Positions 41,502 through 51,048 of a DNA stretch of 64,000 nucleotides are shown in pieces. The DNA is taken from assembly GCA_964633725.1 (NCBI GenBank), contig CAZWHY010000016.1, forward strand, positions 1 through 64,000, read 5' to 3'. Within the stretch, counting starts at the first letter, position 1. Each line of letters opens with the position of its first letter. The DNA is from Berkiella_A sp964633725 (GTDB taxonomy: Bacteria > Pseudomonadota > Gammaproteobacteria > Berkiellales > Berkiellaceae). A program made the translations under genes and the position numbers. Below the pieces are notes generated by a model. The model did no database searches. It was not told the DNA's origin and saw nothing but the letters and a program-made list of their open reading frames with translations.

Positions 41502-42713
41502 ATGTCTTGGAACGATCCAGAGCGGGACAATAAGGGAAAAAGAAAAGATCCCTGGGGCAATCAAGGTAATGGTCCTCCAAATCTTGATGAGGCACTGAGC
41601 CAATTTCAAAACAAGCTTAGAAAAATGTTTGGGGGTGGTGAAGGAGGTAATGGGAGCAACAATGGATTTTCTCGTCCTAGAAGCCAAACGGTAAAACCAG
41701 GATTTTTAGGCTTTGGTTTGATTGCCTTTATTTTAATAGCGGTTTATATCATTAGTGGCGTTTATATTGTTGAGCCACCTGAAAAAGCAGTGGTGACACG
41801 TTTTGGACGTTACATAGAAACTACGGGACCAGGACCTCACTGGATAGCACCGATGATTGAAAGCAAAAGAGTTGTGAATGTTGAAAAAATTCATACCGAA
41901 ACGTTTTCTGCGCATATGTTGACCAAAGACAAAAATATTGCTCTGGCTGAAATTGCAGTTCAATATCGTATTGATAACCCGGAAGACTTTTTATACAACG
42001 TTGCCGATCCGCTTAAGACATTAGCTTTAGCAACACGCAGTGCATTACGTTCAGGGGTAGGCCGTGCAACCTTAGATGAAATTATGACGGAAGGTCGTAC
42101 GGAGGCGTCTGTTTATATTAAAGCGCAGATTCAAGAGATTCTGAATAACTACGAAACAGGTATTAAAATTATCAGAACGCCTTTGCGCAAAACAACCGTG
42201 CCAGAAGGGCAGGTTCAAGACGCCTATGATGATGCTAATGCCGCGAGACAAGACAGAGAAAGGTTTGTCAATGAAGCGCAAGCAGAAAAGGTAAAGCTGA
42301 TTAACCGTTCTGAAGGGGATGCTGCAGCGATTGTTCAGGCGGCCGAAGGCTATAAAGCCAGTAAAATTTTGGAGTCCAAAGGTTATTCACAAAGGTTTTT
42401 GGCTCTGCTAAAAGAATATCATGCGGCACCTGCCATTACACAAGACAGGTTGTATGTAGAGACCATGCAGGAAGTGTACAGCAATAGTGGCAAAGTAATT
42501 ATGGATGTAGACAATGGCAATAACCTGGTTTATATACCATTAGATAAAATTGCAAACGCTAGAGCAGAGCAATCTGTTGCAAAAAATTCAGTGTATCAAC
42601 CACCAACTACAACAGCAGATACGCCTTCTCAGAGTAGTTATCAATCGGCTCGTATGAACTCGCGCCCAACCTACTCTAGTTCATCTAGGCCGACCCGAGG
42701 AGGGGCATCTTAA
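41502..42713 (+). CDS. hflK: FtsH protease modulator HflK
   Basis: An inner-membrane SPFH/prohibitin-domain protein that with HflC forms the HflKC complex regulating the FtsH protease. The ATG at 41502 (MSWNDPERDNKGKRKDPWG) follows AAGGGG and matches the family's N-terminus; an ATG at 41478 is a spurious upstream start. The Gly/Asn-rich N-terminus is typical, then a transmembrane helix (FLGFGLIAFILIAVYIISG) and the SPFH domain (VEPPEKAVVTRFGRY). The C-terminus is a Ser/Thr-rich tail. The stop codon shares one base with the hflC start. Confidence 0.95.
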   Translation: MSWNDPERDNKGKRKDPWGNQGNGPPNLDEALSQFQNKLRKMFGGGEGGNGSNNGFSRPRSQTVKPGFLGFGLIAFILIAVYIISGVYIVEPPEKAVVTRFGRYIETTGPGPHWIAPMIESKRVVNVEKIHTETFSAHMLTKDKNIALAEIAVQYRIDNPEDFLYNVADPLKTLALATRSALRSGVGRATLDEIMTEGRTEASVYIKAQIQEILNNYETGIKIIRTPLRKTTVPEGQVQDAYDDANAARQDRERFVNEAQAEKVKLINRSEGDAAAIVQAAEGYKASKILESKGYSQRFLALLKEYHAAPAITQDRLYVETMQEVYSNSGKVIMDVDNGNNLVYIPLDKIANARAEQSVAKNSVYQPPTTTADTPSQSSYQSARMNSRPTYSSSSRPTRGGAS

Positions 42714-43636
42714 TGAATGCGATGAAAACATTATTTTTGACTGTATTAATTATTTTCGTATTAGTCGGTAGTCTGAGCTTATATACGGTTCAGGAGACCC
42801 AGAGTGTGATTATTACTCGGCTTGGGCAGTTAATTTCGGAGCCTAATGGTGATGTGACAGTATTTGGACCAGGGCTACATGTCAAAATGCCATTTATTGA
42901 TCATGTCAATTACATGGACAAACGCATTCAAAACTCAGAGCTGAGTGATGCGAGAATGCCCACGCGTGAGAATGAGTTCTTAATTGTGAGCTTATTTACC
43001 AAGTGGCGCATTAGTGATTTTAAAAAATTCTATAACGCTAGTGGTACGCTTCAAAATGCTGATCTCAAGATTAAAGAGCAGCTAGATGAGGTGTTAAGAA
43101 CGGAAGTCGCTAAACGTAAAATTGATGATTTGGTTTGGGCGGGCAGAGATGTCTTAACGGATACGATTCAAGACGCGGCTAATGAGACGGCACAAACGTT
43201 GGGCGTCGAAGTAATTGATGCGCGGGTCGTTCGGATTGATTTACCGGATAGTATTTTAACTAAAGTGGTCACCAGGATGCAGACCAACATTAGAAAACTG
43301 GCAGCCGAGAGGCGCACAGCCGGTCAGCGCGAAGCACAAGAAATTGTGGCAACCGCGCATAAAGATTCGAATGTTATACGAGCAACGGCAACAGAAAAAG
43401 GCTTGACGCTCAGAGGCGCGGGAGATGCAGAGTCGGCTAAAATCTATGCGGATGCTTATACACAAGATCCCGATTTCTATCATTTCTACCGACGGATGGA
43501 GGCTTATCGTGAGACTTTCAAAGGTAACAATGATATGCTAGTACTCAAACCCGATGATGATTTCTTCAAGTATTTTCGGGGTGTGAAACCAACTCCCAAA
43601 TCGCCATCGTCTCGCAACTCATCTTCAAACGGATAA
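42713..43636 (+). CDS. hflC: FtsH protease modulator HflC
   Basis: Partner of HflK in the HflKC membrane complex. The 307 residues include an N-terminal membrane anchor (LFLTVLIIFVLVGSLSLY), the SPFH motif ETQSVIITRLGQ, and the diagnostic RTEVAKRKIDDLVWAGRD and ERRTAGQREAQEIVA-type blocks. The C-terminal part ends NDMLVLKPDDDFFKYF then a Ser/Asn tail. It is translationally coupled to hflK (taATG). Confidence 0.96.
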   Translation: MNAMKTLFLTVLIIFVLVGSLSLYTVQETQSVIITRLGQLISEPNGDVTVFGPGLHVKMPFIDHVNYMDKRIQNSELSDARMPTRENEFLIVSLFTKWRISDFKKFYNASGTLQNADLKIKEQLDEVLRTEVAKRKIDDLVWAGRDVLTDTIQDAANETAQTLGVEVIDARVVRIDLPDSILTKVVTRMQTNIRKLAAERRTAGQREAQEIVATAHKDSNVIRATATEKGLTLRGAGDAESAKIYADAYTQDPDFYHFYRRMEAYRETFKGNNDMLVLKPDDDFFKYFRGVKPTPKSPSSRNSSSNG

Positions 43637-43655
43637 GTTTGACGTTTGACTTATT

Positions 43656-43675
43656 GCGGGTACTTATGTACCCGC
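43656..43675 (+). other. Hairpin between hflC and yjeT
   Basis: GCGGGTAC-ttat-GTACCCGC is a perfect 8-bp stem with a four-base loop, 20 bases after the hflC stop. No T-run follows, so it is more likely a 3'-end stabiliser or attenuator than a complete terminator. Confidence 0.55.
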
Positions 43676-43720
43676 TATGCTTTAGATTAGAGATTACAAC
43701 TTGTTTTTAGGTGGTTAACA

Positions 43721-43921
43721 ATGTGGAATAATCTCTTTGCGGCAGTCGCTTTACTGTTGGTTTTTGAAGGTATAATGCCTTTTGCCAACCCAGGTAAGTG
43801 GCGACAATATCTGAAACTTATAGTAGAGCAACCTGATAAGAATTTACGCATCATGGGCTTGGTGAGTATGTTAGTGGGCGCTTTTTTGCTGATTATTGTT
43901 CGGTCTTTTGATATGGCCTAA
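43721..43921 (+). CDS. yjeT: DUF2065 small membrane protein (YjeT)
   Basis: A 66-residue protein with two membrane helices: NNLFAAVALLLVFEGIMPF at the start and LRIMGLVSMLVGAFLLIIV near the end. The conserved linker NPGKWRQYL and the basic/acidic signature fit the DUF2065 family, which in E. coli sits in the same place between hflC and purA. Function is unknown. AGGTGG precedes the ATG. Confidence 0.9.
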   Translation: MWNNLFAAVALLLVFEGIMPFANPGKWRQYLKLIVEQPDKNLRIMGLVSMLVGAFLLIIVRSFDMA

Positions 43922-43934
43922 GGTTTTTCAAATC

Positions 43935-45221
43935 ATGAGTAAGTGTATTGTCGTTTTAGGTAGTCAGTGGGGAGATGAAGGAAAAGGAAAAATTGTTGAC
44001 TTAATTGCGCACACCTCAAAATATGTGGTGCGTTTTCAAGGTGGTCATAATGCTGGCCATACGCTAGTTATCGATGGCGAAAAAACTATTTTGCATCTCA
44101 TTCCCTCTGGTATTTTACATGACAACGTATTGGCAGTTTTAGCGCCTGGTATGGTTGTATCTCCCAAAGCACTACTCAAAGAAATGGACGAGCTGATTGA
44201 TAAAGGCATACCTGTTGAAAAACGTTTATTGCTCTCCGATCAAGCGACTTTATTATTACCGTATCATATTGCTATTGATAAAGCCCGAGAGCAAGCTAAA
44301 AATAAAATTGGCACCACACAACGAGGCATTGGGCCTTGTTATGAAGACAAAGTGGCTCGTCGAGCTTTTAAAATCGGTGAATTATTTGCGAATAAAGATA
44401 TCTTCCCTGAAGTAAAAGAAGTTTTAGCTTACTATAACTTTATGTTAGAAAACTATTATAAAGTTGAGCCTGTATGCTTTGAAGATGTGAAAGAAGAAAT
44501 TGAATTAGCACAAGAGCGCTTTGCGGGCTTGGTGTGTGAAACGACGCCATTATTGCATCAAGCTTTGGAGGCCGGAGAAAAGATTTTATTTGAAGGGGCT
44601 CAAGGCACATTATTAGATATTGATCATGGCACATATCCTTATGTGACATCCTCTCATACCAGTGCAGGTGGCGTGCCATCTAGTTGTGGTGTTTCGCCTA
44701 AGGTGCTTGATGAGATTTTAGGGGTGACGAAGGTGTATTGTACTCGAGTGGGGTGTGGACCTTTTCCGACAGAATTAACAGATGCGGTGGGAACAAGCCT
44801 TCAACAAAAAGGCCAAGAGTTTGGTGCCACAACAGGTCGCTCTAGACGCTGTGGTTGGTTTGATGCCGTGATGGCAAAACATTGCGCTAAAATAAATGGT
44901 TTTACAGCTTTGGCTATGACCAAGTTAGATGTATTAGATGAGCTAACAGAAATTAAAATTTGTACCGGGTATCAATATTTGGGTGAGACTCGTATGACCC
45001 CCCCTAATCATGCCGATGCATTAGATCTGTGTGAGCCAATATATGAAATATTACCAGGGTGGCGACAATCCACCAGAGGCATTCAAGAGTGGGATGAATT
45101 ACCCCAGAACGCGAAACATTATTTGCAGCGATTGGAAGAATTAGTCGGCGTCAAAATCGCCATTGTTTCGACCGGCCCAGATAGAGCTGAAACGCTATGG
45201 GTTCAAGCGCTGCTAGATTAA
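43935..45221 (+). CDS. purA: Adenylosuccinate synthetase
   Basis: Converts IMP and aspartate to adenylosuccinate with GTP, the first committed step to AMP. The 428 residues from the ATG at 43935 (MSKCIVVLG) match the family length; an upstream in-frame start at 43896 overlaps yjeT. The GTP-binding loop GSQWGDEGKGKIVDL is at residues 8-22, with catalytic Asp and the His in GGHNAGHT; further signatures are TQRGIGPCYEDKVAR, EGAQGTLLDIDHGTYPYVTSS and TTGRSRRCGWFDAV. Confidence 0.97.
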   Translation: MSKCIVVLGSQWGDEGKGKIVDLIAHTSKYVVRFQGGHNAGHTLVIDGEKTILHLIPSGILHDNVLAVLAPGMVVSPKALLKEMDELIDKGIPVEKRLLLSDQATLLLPYHIAIDKAREQAKNKIGTTQRGIGPCYEDKVARRAFKIGELFANKDIFPEVKEVLAYYNFMLENYYKVEPVCFEDVKEEIELAQERFAGLVCETTPLLHQALEAGEKILFEGAQGTLLDIDHGTYPYVTSSHTSAGGVPSSCGVSPKVLDEILGVTKVYCTRVGCGPFPTELTDAVGTSLQQKGQEFGATTGRSRRCGWFDAVMAKHCAKINGFTALAMTKLDVLDELTEIKICTGYQYLGETRMTPPNHADALDLCEPIYEILPGWRQSTRGIQEWDELPQNAKHYLQRLEELVGVKIAIVSTGPDRAETLWVQALLD

Positions 45222-45251
45222 CTCTAGGAGAGAGCAGTTACAACTGCCATT

Positions 45252-47519
45252 ATGAGCAAAAATAAACACGAATCCAAAGATCCTAACTTCGATCGCGAGT
45301 TGGAAACCTATGAAAATCCGGTGCCAAGCCGGGAATTTATCCTAACAACGATTAAGTCTTTTCCTAAACCTCGCAAGATGAACTACTTGATTTCACATTT
45401 TGAGCTAGATGATCAGCCTGATTTGATAGAAGGCTTAAGACGTAGGCTCAAGGCGATGATTCGAGATGGACAATTAGTCAAACTGAGAGTGGGTTTTGTT
45501 CCTGTTAGTTCAGAAGAAGAGCTTGAAGGTGAGTTGCATTTTGCCAAAGAGCGAGAAGTATACTGTATTACCGATGAGCAACGTAAAATTCCGCTTTTGC
45601 CGGGTACTTTGCGCGGATGTTTTGAGGGCGATCGGGTCAAAGTCAAAGTGAGAAATATTGTCGACAGTGAAGAAAGCTATGGTCGCATTATTGAGATAGT
45701 AGAAGCCCAAGAAAAAACAGTGGTCGGGCGATTTTACAAAGAGCGTGATTTCTATAAAGTCGTACCATTAGAAAAGAATATTTTTCAGCATATTTCTATC
45801 CCCAAAACCAAAAAAGGCAAGGCAAAAGACGATGATATTGTCGTGGTTAAATTATCCAGAGACATAGAAGCATTGTCATATGGCGGTCTTGAAGGTGAGG
45901 TGATTGAAGTTTTGGGGGATTATACATCCCCGGGTATTGAAATTGATATGGCGATAAAGAAATTTAATTTGCCCAATGCCTGGCCTAAAGCCGTTGAAAA
46001 ATTATCCAAAGAATTGCCCAAGATAATCACCCCGCAAAGTAAGCGCAACCGTGAAAATTTAATCGATGTGCCTTTTATCACAATTGATGGGGAAGATGCC
46101 AAAGATTTTGATGATGCGGTTTTTTGTGAGCCAACCAAAAGTGGTTGGAAAGTATCTGTTGCGATTGCAGATGTGGGTCACTACGTTAAGCATAATACCC
46201 CTTTAGATAAGGAAGCTAAGCTTCGGGGTAACTCGACCTATTTTCCCAATAGAGTTGTGCCGATGTTGCCAGAGGGATTATCCAATCAGCTTTGTTCTTT
46301 AAAGCCAGACGAGGAGCGCCTAACCATGGTGTGCCATATGTCGGTGAACAAAGAAGGGCGGGTGACTCGGTCAAACTTTACCCGAGCGGTCATTCGGTCG
46401 CATGCGCGTTTAACCTATAACAAAGTTGCTAAGATTTATGAAGGGGATGTTAAATTAACAGAGCAATACTCTGAAGTCTTGCCCAATATTATGGCTTTAC
46501 GAGAAGCGTATACCGTACTTTGTGCTCAACGTCGCAAACGAGGCGCTTTAGATTTAGAAACAGTTGATAATTTAATTTTGTTTAATGATGATGGCAAAAT
46601 TGATAAAATAATACCTGTTTATCGTAATGATGCTCATAAAGTCATTGAAGAATGTATGCTGGCAGCCAATGTTTGTGCCGCACGATTGATTCTGCGTCAT
46701 AAGAAACCTGGTTTATTTAGGGTGCATGATGACCCACCCTTGAAAAAACTAACGCAGCTAAAAGCATTCTTGAGTGAGCTGGGTATGAGCTTAAAAGGCA
46801 ACCAGGATAAGCCAGATGCCGCTGCCTATGCAGATATTTTATACCAAGCCAAAGAGCGGCCTGATAGACATGTGATAGAGACCATGGTGCTTAGATCGCT
46901 TAGTCAGGCGCAATATCGTGCACAAAATGTAGGACATTTTGGCTTAGCTTATCCACAGTATGTGCACTTTACCTCGCCGATTCGTCGTTATCCAGATTTG
47001 ATTATTCACCGTATTCTGGCTGCGATTATTGCTGAAAAAGATAAAAATGTTTACTCCACTGAAACATTGGAAGCGCTAGGCGAAGCACTTTCGGTTACAG
47101 AGCGACGCAGTGATGAGGCCTCTAGAGATGCGACATTTGCTTTAAAATGTCACTATATGCAAGATAAAGTCGGAGAGGATTTTGAAGGGGTTGTCTCAGG
47201 CGTGACGGCATTTGGTTTGTTTATTGAGCTAAAAGACATATACATTGAAGGCTTAATTCATGTAAGCCAGCTGGGGCATGAATATTTTCATTATGACCCA
47301 GTGAAGCATATTATGATTGGTGAGCATTCCAGACAAACCTATCAGTTAGGCCAAGAAGTCAAAGTCAAAGTGGTTCGCGTCGATATGGAAGAAAAGAAAA
47401 TCGATTTTGAATTGCTCGATAAAGGCAAGGCGGCGACAACCGTTAAAAAATCAAAAAACAAAAAGAAACGCAAAAAGAAAAAAGGCAAAAAACCAAAGCA
47501 TAAGGCGCAGTATGACTGA
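45252..47519 (+). CDS. rnr: Ribonuclease R
   Basis: A processive 3'-5' exoribonuclease that degrades structured RNA. The 755 residues are shorter than E. coli RNase R (813). The N-terminal winged-helix region starts at SREFILTTIKSFPKPRKM, then two cold-shock domains. The RNB catalytic core has TIDGEDAKDFDDAVF with the metal-binding aspartates, and SPIRRYPDLIIHR. A C-terminal S1 domain (DFEGVVSGVTAFGLFIEL) is followed by a very basic Lys-rich tail (about residues 730-755). In E. coli nsrR lies just before rnr; here purA is followed directly by rnr. The 3' end overlaps rlmB by 8 bases. Confidence 0.96.
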   Translation: MSKNKHESKDPNFDRELETYENPVPSREFILTTIKSFPKPRKMNYLISHFELDDQPDLIEGLRRRLKAMIRDGQLVKLRVGFVPVSSEEELEGELHFAKEREVYCITDEQRKIPLLPGTLRGCFEGDRVKVKVRNIVDSEESYGRIIEIVEAQEKTVVGRFYKERDFYKVVPLEKNIFQHISIPKTKKGKAKDDDIVVVKLSRDIEALSYGGLEGEVIEVLGDYTSPGIEIDMAIKKFNLPNAWPKAVEKLSKELPKIITPQSKRNRENLIDVPFITIDGEDAKDFDDAVFCEPTKSGWKVSVAIADVGHYVKHNTPLDKEAKLRGNSTYFPNRVVPMLPEGLSNQLCSLKPDEERLTMVCHMSVNKEGRVTRSNFTRAVIRSHARLTYNKVAKIYEGDVKLTEQYSEVLPNIMALREAYTVLCAQRRKRGALDLETVDNLILFNDDGKIDKIIPVYRNDAHKVIEECMLAANVCAARLILRHKKPGLFRVHDDPPLKKLTQLKAFLSELGMSLKGNQDKPDAAAYADILYQAKERPDRHVIETMVLRSLSQAQYRAQNVGHFGLAYPQYVHFTSPIRRYPDLIIHRILAAIIAEKDKNVYSTETLEALGEALSVTERRSDEASRDATFALKCHYMQDKVGEDFEGVVSGVTAFGLFIELKDIYIEGLIHVSQLGHEYFHYDPVKHIMIGEHSRQTYQLGQEVKVKVVRVDMEEKKIDFELLDKGKAATTVKKSKNKKKRKKKKGKKPKHKAQYD

Positions 47520-48267
47520 TATCGTTTTTGGGGTGCATGCGTGCGCGAGTATGATGACGCATGCACCAGAGAATGTTTTACAAATATGGGTGCAACAGGC
47601 ACCATCCAGTCGATTAAATGAGATTATCCAAGAGGCCAAAAACTTAGGTATTTCGACGCAAATTGTATCTAAAAAATCCTTAGATAAAAAATCTGATGAA
47701 CAGTCACATCAAGGCATCATATTAGAAATAAAATCTGTCCCCATTAAAACAGAAACGCATTTGAAGCAGGATTTAGCACAAATTTCTGATGCCTCTGATA
47801 AAGACAACAAGCCTGCGTTTTATTTAATATTGGATGGCATTCAAGATCCCCATAATTTAGGCGCGATTATCCGTACCGCAGAGGCTTTTGGGGTGCAAGG
47901 GATTATTCTGCCTAAGTCAAACTCAGTCGGTGTGACGCCGACCGTACGTAAGGTCGCTTGTGGTGCTGAATTGGGCTTGGTTATTTATCAAGTGGCAAAT
48001 TTAGTTCGTAGCTTAGAGATATTAAAGTCCAATGGCGTTTGGGTTATCGGGACAACGATGGATGCGCCTCAGACATTATATCAATGTGACTTAAGTCGTC
48101 CTATCGCGCTTATTATGGGCAATGAGCAAAAAGGTCTAAAATCCTTAACACAAAAAAACTGCGATGAGCTTATCACTATCCCCCTATCTGGCCATACCGC
48201 AAGTCTTAATGTATCGGTTGCGACAGGCGTTTGCATTAGTGAAGTGGCGCATCAGCGTATTAGGTAA
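47512..48267 (+). CDS. rlmB: 23S rRNA (guanosine-2'-O-)-methyltransferase RlmB
   Basis: A SPOUT-family methyltransferase that methylates G2251 of 23S rRNA. The 251-residue protein from the ATG at 47512 (MTDIVFGVHAC) starts within the last codons of rnr, so translation is coupled. The N-terminal substrate-binding domain is followed by SPOUT motifs 1-3: ILDGIQDPHNLGAIIRTAEA, IALIMGNEQKGL and IPLSGHTASLNVSVATGV, which form the trefoil-knot SAM site. The rho-independent terminator at 48348-48385 ends the operon. Confidence 0.96.
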   Translation: MTDIVFGVHACASMMTHAPENVLQIWVQQAPSSRLNEIIQEAKNLGISTQIVSKKSLDKKSDEQSHQGIILEIKSVPIKTETHLKQDLAQISDASDKDNKPAFYLILDGIQDPHNLGAIIRTAEAFGVQGIILPKSNSVGVTPTVRKVACGAELGLVIYQVANLVRSLEILKSNGVWVIGTTMDAPQTLYQCDLSRPIALIMGNEQKGLKSLTQKNCDELITIPLSGHTASLNVSVATGVCISEVAHQRIR

Positions 48268-48347
48268 CATTTGATGTTGGGCGTGTGCTCATTGTTGCCA
48301 TGCAACCCATACTGACATTTCAAATGTGTATCTCGAAATATAAGATT

Positions 48348-48385
48348 AAGCAAGGCATCTTTATTTAAGAATGCCTTGCTTTTTT
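48348..48385 (+). terminator. Rho-independent terminator after rlmB
   Basis: AAGCAAGGCAT (48348-48358) pairs with ATGCCTTGCTT (48371-48381), followed by TTTTTT up to 48385. It is a strong terminator for the purA-rnr-rlmB direction. The downstream arm is also the last codons of the minus-strand gene that ends at 48365. Confidence 0.85.
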
Positions 48386-51037
48386 ATGGGGATGCTCAGG
48401 GGCTAAATCCGCAGCTGGTTGATTTTGTGTATCTGGTTTTTCACGAGCATTTTTTGGATCAGTATTTTCAGGTTTTTTTCGTTTTCCGCATGTGGACTCA
48501 GAGGATAGGGTGGTTGCACTCTGCGCATCGACCGAAAAAGTTAAACTTGGGTTTCTGTGCTCCAGTACTGGAGCTGGATTTCGAAGAAAAGGAAATAAAG
48601 TCTCTTCTTTGAAAATTTTCCAGAAATTTTCTATTTCTTTATTTAGTGTTTGAACCATCTCTAGAGTGGTCGTCGTTGCACTGCTTAAGAAATTTTGTCT
48701 GATATTTTCAAGTTTTTGCTTGGCACCGATACTGGTATCTTCGAGTATAGTTGTTAAACAAACATCATTAACAGTTAAATGCATGAGTATGTTCTCTTGC
48801 CACGCAACTGGGATCTCATTAAATAATGTAATCAACGGTTCATAATCGGTGTTTATTAACATTTTTTGAAATCCTGTATTCAGAATAACATCCTTAAAAA
48901 TATCATAACCAACATGCTCGAACCACTTTGGAGGCGCTATTTGCTTTATCTCATTATATATTGCAGCATCAATTTCTATATATTTTAATATGTACTTTAT
49001 GCATTTTTCTTTTTTATCGGACCCTAATTGTGTATTGCAGATAAGCGAGAGAAAGGTGTTAGAGTATATTTTTTTTATGGTTGACACTAATAAGGTTTTC
49101 TCAAGGTTTCTCAGCATCTGAATTGGATCTACTGTTTTCTGTAGCATTGTGACCAACTCTAAAATATTGAGATTTTGAGTTAGCTTTAATTGCTCTTCTA
49201 CAGTAAGTTGATTGGGGAAGAGGGTAAGGAAAATAGCAATATTGTTAAAATTATTGTGTTCGATAATTTTTGTTTTTAGCAGAGCTAAGCTTTCAGGCTT
49301 CACTTTACATGATTTTAATATATTAAGTAAAAATGTTGAGGCTTGCTCTGGATTCCAGGTTGAAATAATGTGCTCATGAAACTCGGTGTTATTAAACCAT
49401 GGTTGCAGTTTAGGAAATATCTCTTTCAGTTGCATGTTTTCTTGCACAAGACATGCTGACACAAGCGTATCTAGTTGTTGGCATGATAATATGCCTGTGA
49501 TGCCTGCTGTATTTTGGGATGCGTATGCTGCTAGTAAGTCTATAATTTTTACTGCGATGACGTTGTTGTTGCTACGTGTTGAAATAATCAAAATGTTTAT
49601 CAAAAATAAAAATTCTTCTGGCGTACTTGTATGTTCTATTTGTATATTTTTGCCGTTTATAGCAAAACTCAGAAGCATGTTTTTTCCCTGTAAAGTATCT
49701 ATATTGCAAATCTCACCTTGAGGCAGACTCGGGTGTCGAAATAAAATATTATATTTGCTTTTTTTAATAATGTGGCGCTGAAGCTCCTCAGCTAATAATG
49801 TAGGTAGCTTTTTTAAGGCAGTATCAAAACGTCTTTGCAAATCAAGTGAGGTTAATGTAACAGTAACAATCTCTATGTTTTTAAGTAGATATCTAAGCAA
49901 AGTGTCATCAATTTTGTCATTCGTTAGATCGGCGGCGATTTGTATTACTTTGGTTTTTAATAAATCCGTGTTTTTTCTATACTCTTCATTATCCCCATAA
50001 GGTTTGTTAACTTCATTTAGAGACAGTAGTCGTACACATAGCCTAGCCAGCGTTATTTGATTTTTTATAATGGGTTGCAGCAATAGCAAGGAATCCAAAT
50101 AATCTAAAATGGTTTTGACAGTTACGCCAAAATAAGACATAGCATTTTTCATCTTACCATTCATTTGGATAAGAGCCATTCTTTCTTTTTCTGCGAAATA
50201 TCCTAGCTCTTTGTTTTTCAATGAATCTTTCTGAATGGGCACCGCAAGTATATGATATAAAATTAAGGTGGGATTTATTTCGGTTGGTATTTCGCTGGGA
50301 TCAATTCCAAGCAATTTTTTGCGTACTATTTTTTTTGATTTAGGACACGACGTGCCATCAATAATTTTTTTGATCAATTTTTTATTCTGGTCTGGGTTTT
50401 GGAGGAGATTAATGAAAGGTTGTTGGCTATCTGTAGGGAGGTAGTGTTCACGTATATGAATCGCAACAGCATGTTTTTCATTTTTAATACACGATAAAAA
50501 GAAATTTTCTAATGACTTGTTTTCTAAGGGGGTGTTTTTTGAGTGTATGACTTTGAAGAGGTCATCTAGTTCTTCAGCTGTATCAAATACCCCGAAAAAT
50601 TCCTTTATTTCTGACATTTTGAAATTTTTGTTTTTTAATAATGGATGAGTGATGATGGTGCGGATATATTCATAGTTGCCGTATTTGACTGCACAAGACA
50701 TTATGTCACGTAGAAGGTTTTTGTTCTGGAGCGCTTCTACTTTAGTCCTATAAATAGTTGTTGCAAGATTGGTTTTATTATAATGTATGGCAAGTGTGAT
50801 GGCGATGTTAATGTGTATTGCTTTACAACTTTCAGTAGCAGCTCCTATTAAATTATCAATTGTTTTTATTAAACTGTTAACACTAGAGGGCGTGTCATCG
50901 TGAAGACGCTCGAACGATGACTGCAATGTTTTATAGTGTTCAGAAAATGTTTTGTCTCCGGATGAAGTATTGCAACCCAGAGGCAGTACATATTCTTGAG
51001 TGGGTTTGTCTTGTGTTGGTAAAATTTCGATATTCAT
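48365..51037 (-). CDS. Giant orphan protein (890 aa), paralog of the upstream 1388-aa protein
   Basis: An 890-residue, largely helical cytoplasmic-type protein with no recognised domain. It resembles the product of 51049-55215. Shared patterns include IHINIAITLAIHYNKTNLATTIY against IHCIAIAVFFKRLQIAKALY, a DTLQGKNMLLSFAI against DTPEGRQQLICVAL block, and FKDVILNTGFQKMLINTDYEPLITLF against FKIMITHKNFQHYLKKNNFEALIEFY. The C-terminal 50 residues are low-complexity and basic, with GKRKKPEN and HKKARHS, like nuclear localisation signals. It follows the larger gene by 11 bases, so they form an operon. The last six codons are encoded by the rlmB terminator stem. Function unknown; effector-like. Confidence 0.6.
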   Translation of the reverse strand: MNIEILPTQDKPTQEYVLPLGCNTSSGDKTFSEHYKTLQSSFERLHDDTPSSVNSLIKTIDNLIGAATESCKAIHINIAITLAIHYNKTNLATTIYRTKVEALQNKNLLRDIMSCAVKYGNYEYIRTIITHPLLKNKNFKMSEIKEFFGVFDTAEELDDLFKVIHSKNTPLENKSLENFFLSCIKNEKHAVAIHIREHYLPTDSQQPFINLLQNPDQNKKLIKKIIDGTSCPKSKKIVRKKLLGIDPSEIPTEINPTLILYHILAVPIQKDSLKNKELGYFAEKERMALIQMNGKMKNAMSYFGVTVKTILDYLDSLLLLQPIIKNQITLARLCVRLLSLNEVNKPYGDNEEYRKNTDLLKTKVIQIAADLTNDKIDDTLLRYLLKNIEIVTVTLTSLDLQRRFDTALKKLPTLLAEELQRHIIKKSKYNILFRHPSLPQGEICNIDTLQGKNMLLSFAINGKNIQIEHTSTPEEFLFLINILIISTRSNNNVIAVKIIDLLAAYASQNTAGITGILSCQQLDTLVSACLVQENMQLKEIFPKLQPWFNNTEFHEHIISTWNPEQASTFLLNILKSCKVKPESLALLKTKIIEHNNFNNIAIFLTLFPNQLTVEEQLKLTQNLNILELVTMLQKTVDPIQMLRNLEKTLLVSTIKKIYSNTFLSLICNTQLGSDKKEKCIKYILKYIEIDAAIYNEIKQIAPPKWFEHVGYDIFKDVILNTGFQKMLINTDYEPLITLFNEIPVAWQENILMHLTVNDVCLTTILEDTSIGAKQKLENIRQNFLSSATTTTLEMVQTLNKEIENFWKIFKEETLFPFLRNPAPVLEHRNPSLTFSVDAQSATTLSSESTCGKRKKPENTDPKNAREKPDTQNQPAADLAPEHPHKKARHS

Positions 51038-51048
51038 GTTTTGTTTCT

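Noticed and set aside
43656..43675. Hairpin after hflC as a full terminator
   Set aside because: The stem is perfect but no T-run follows, so I list it only as a hairpin.
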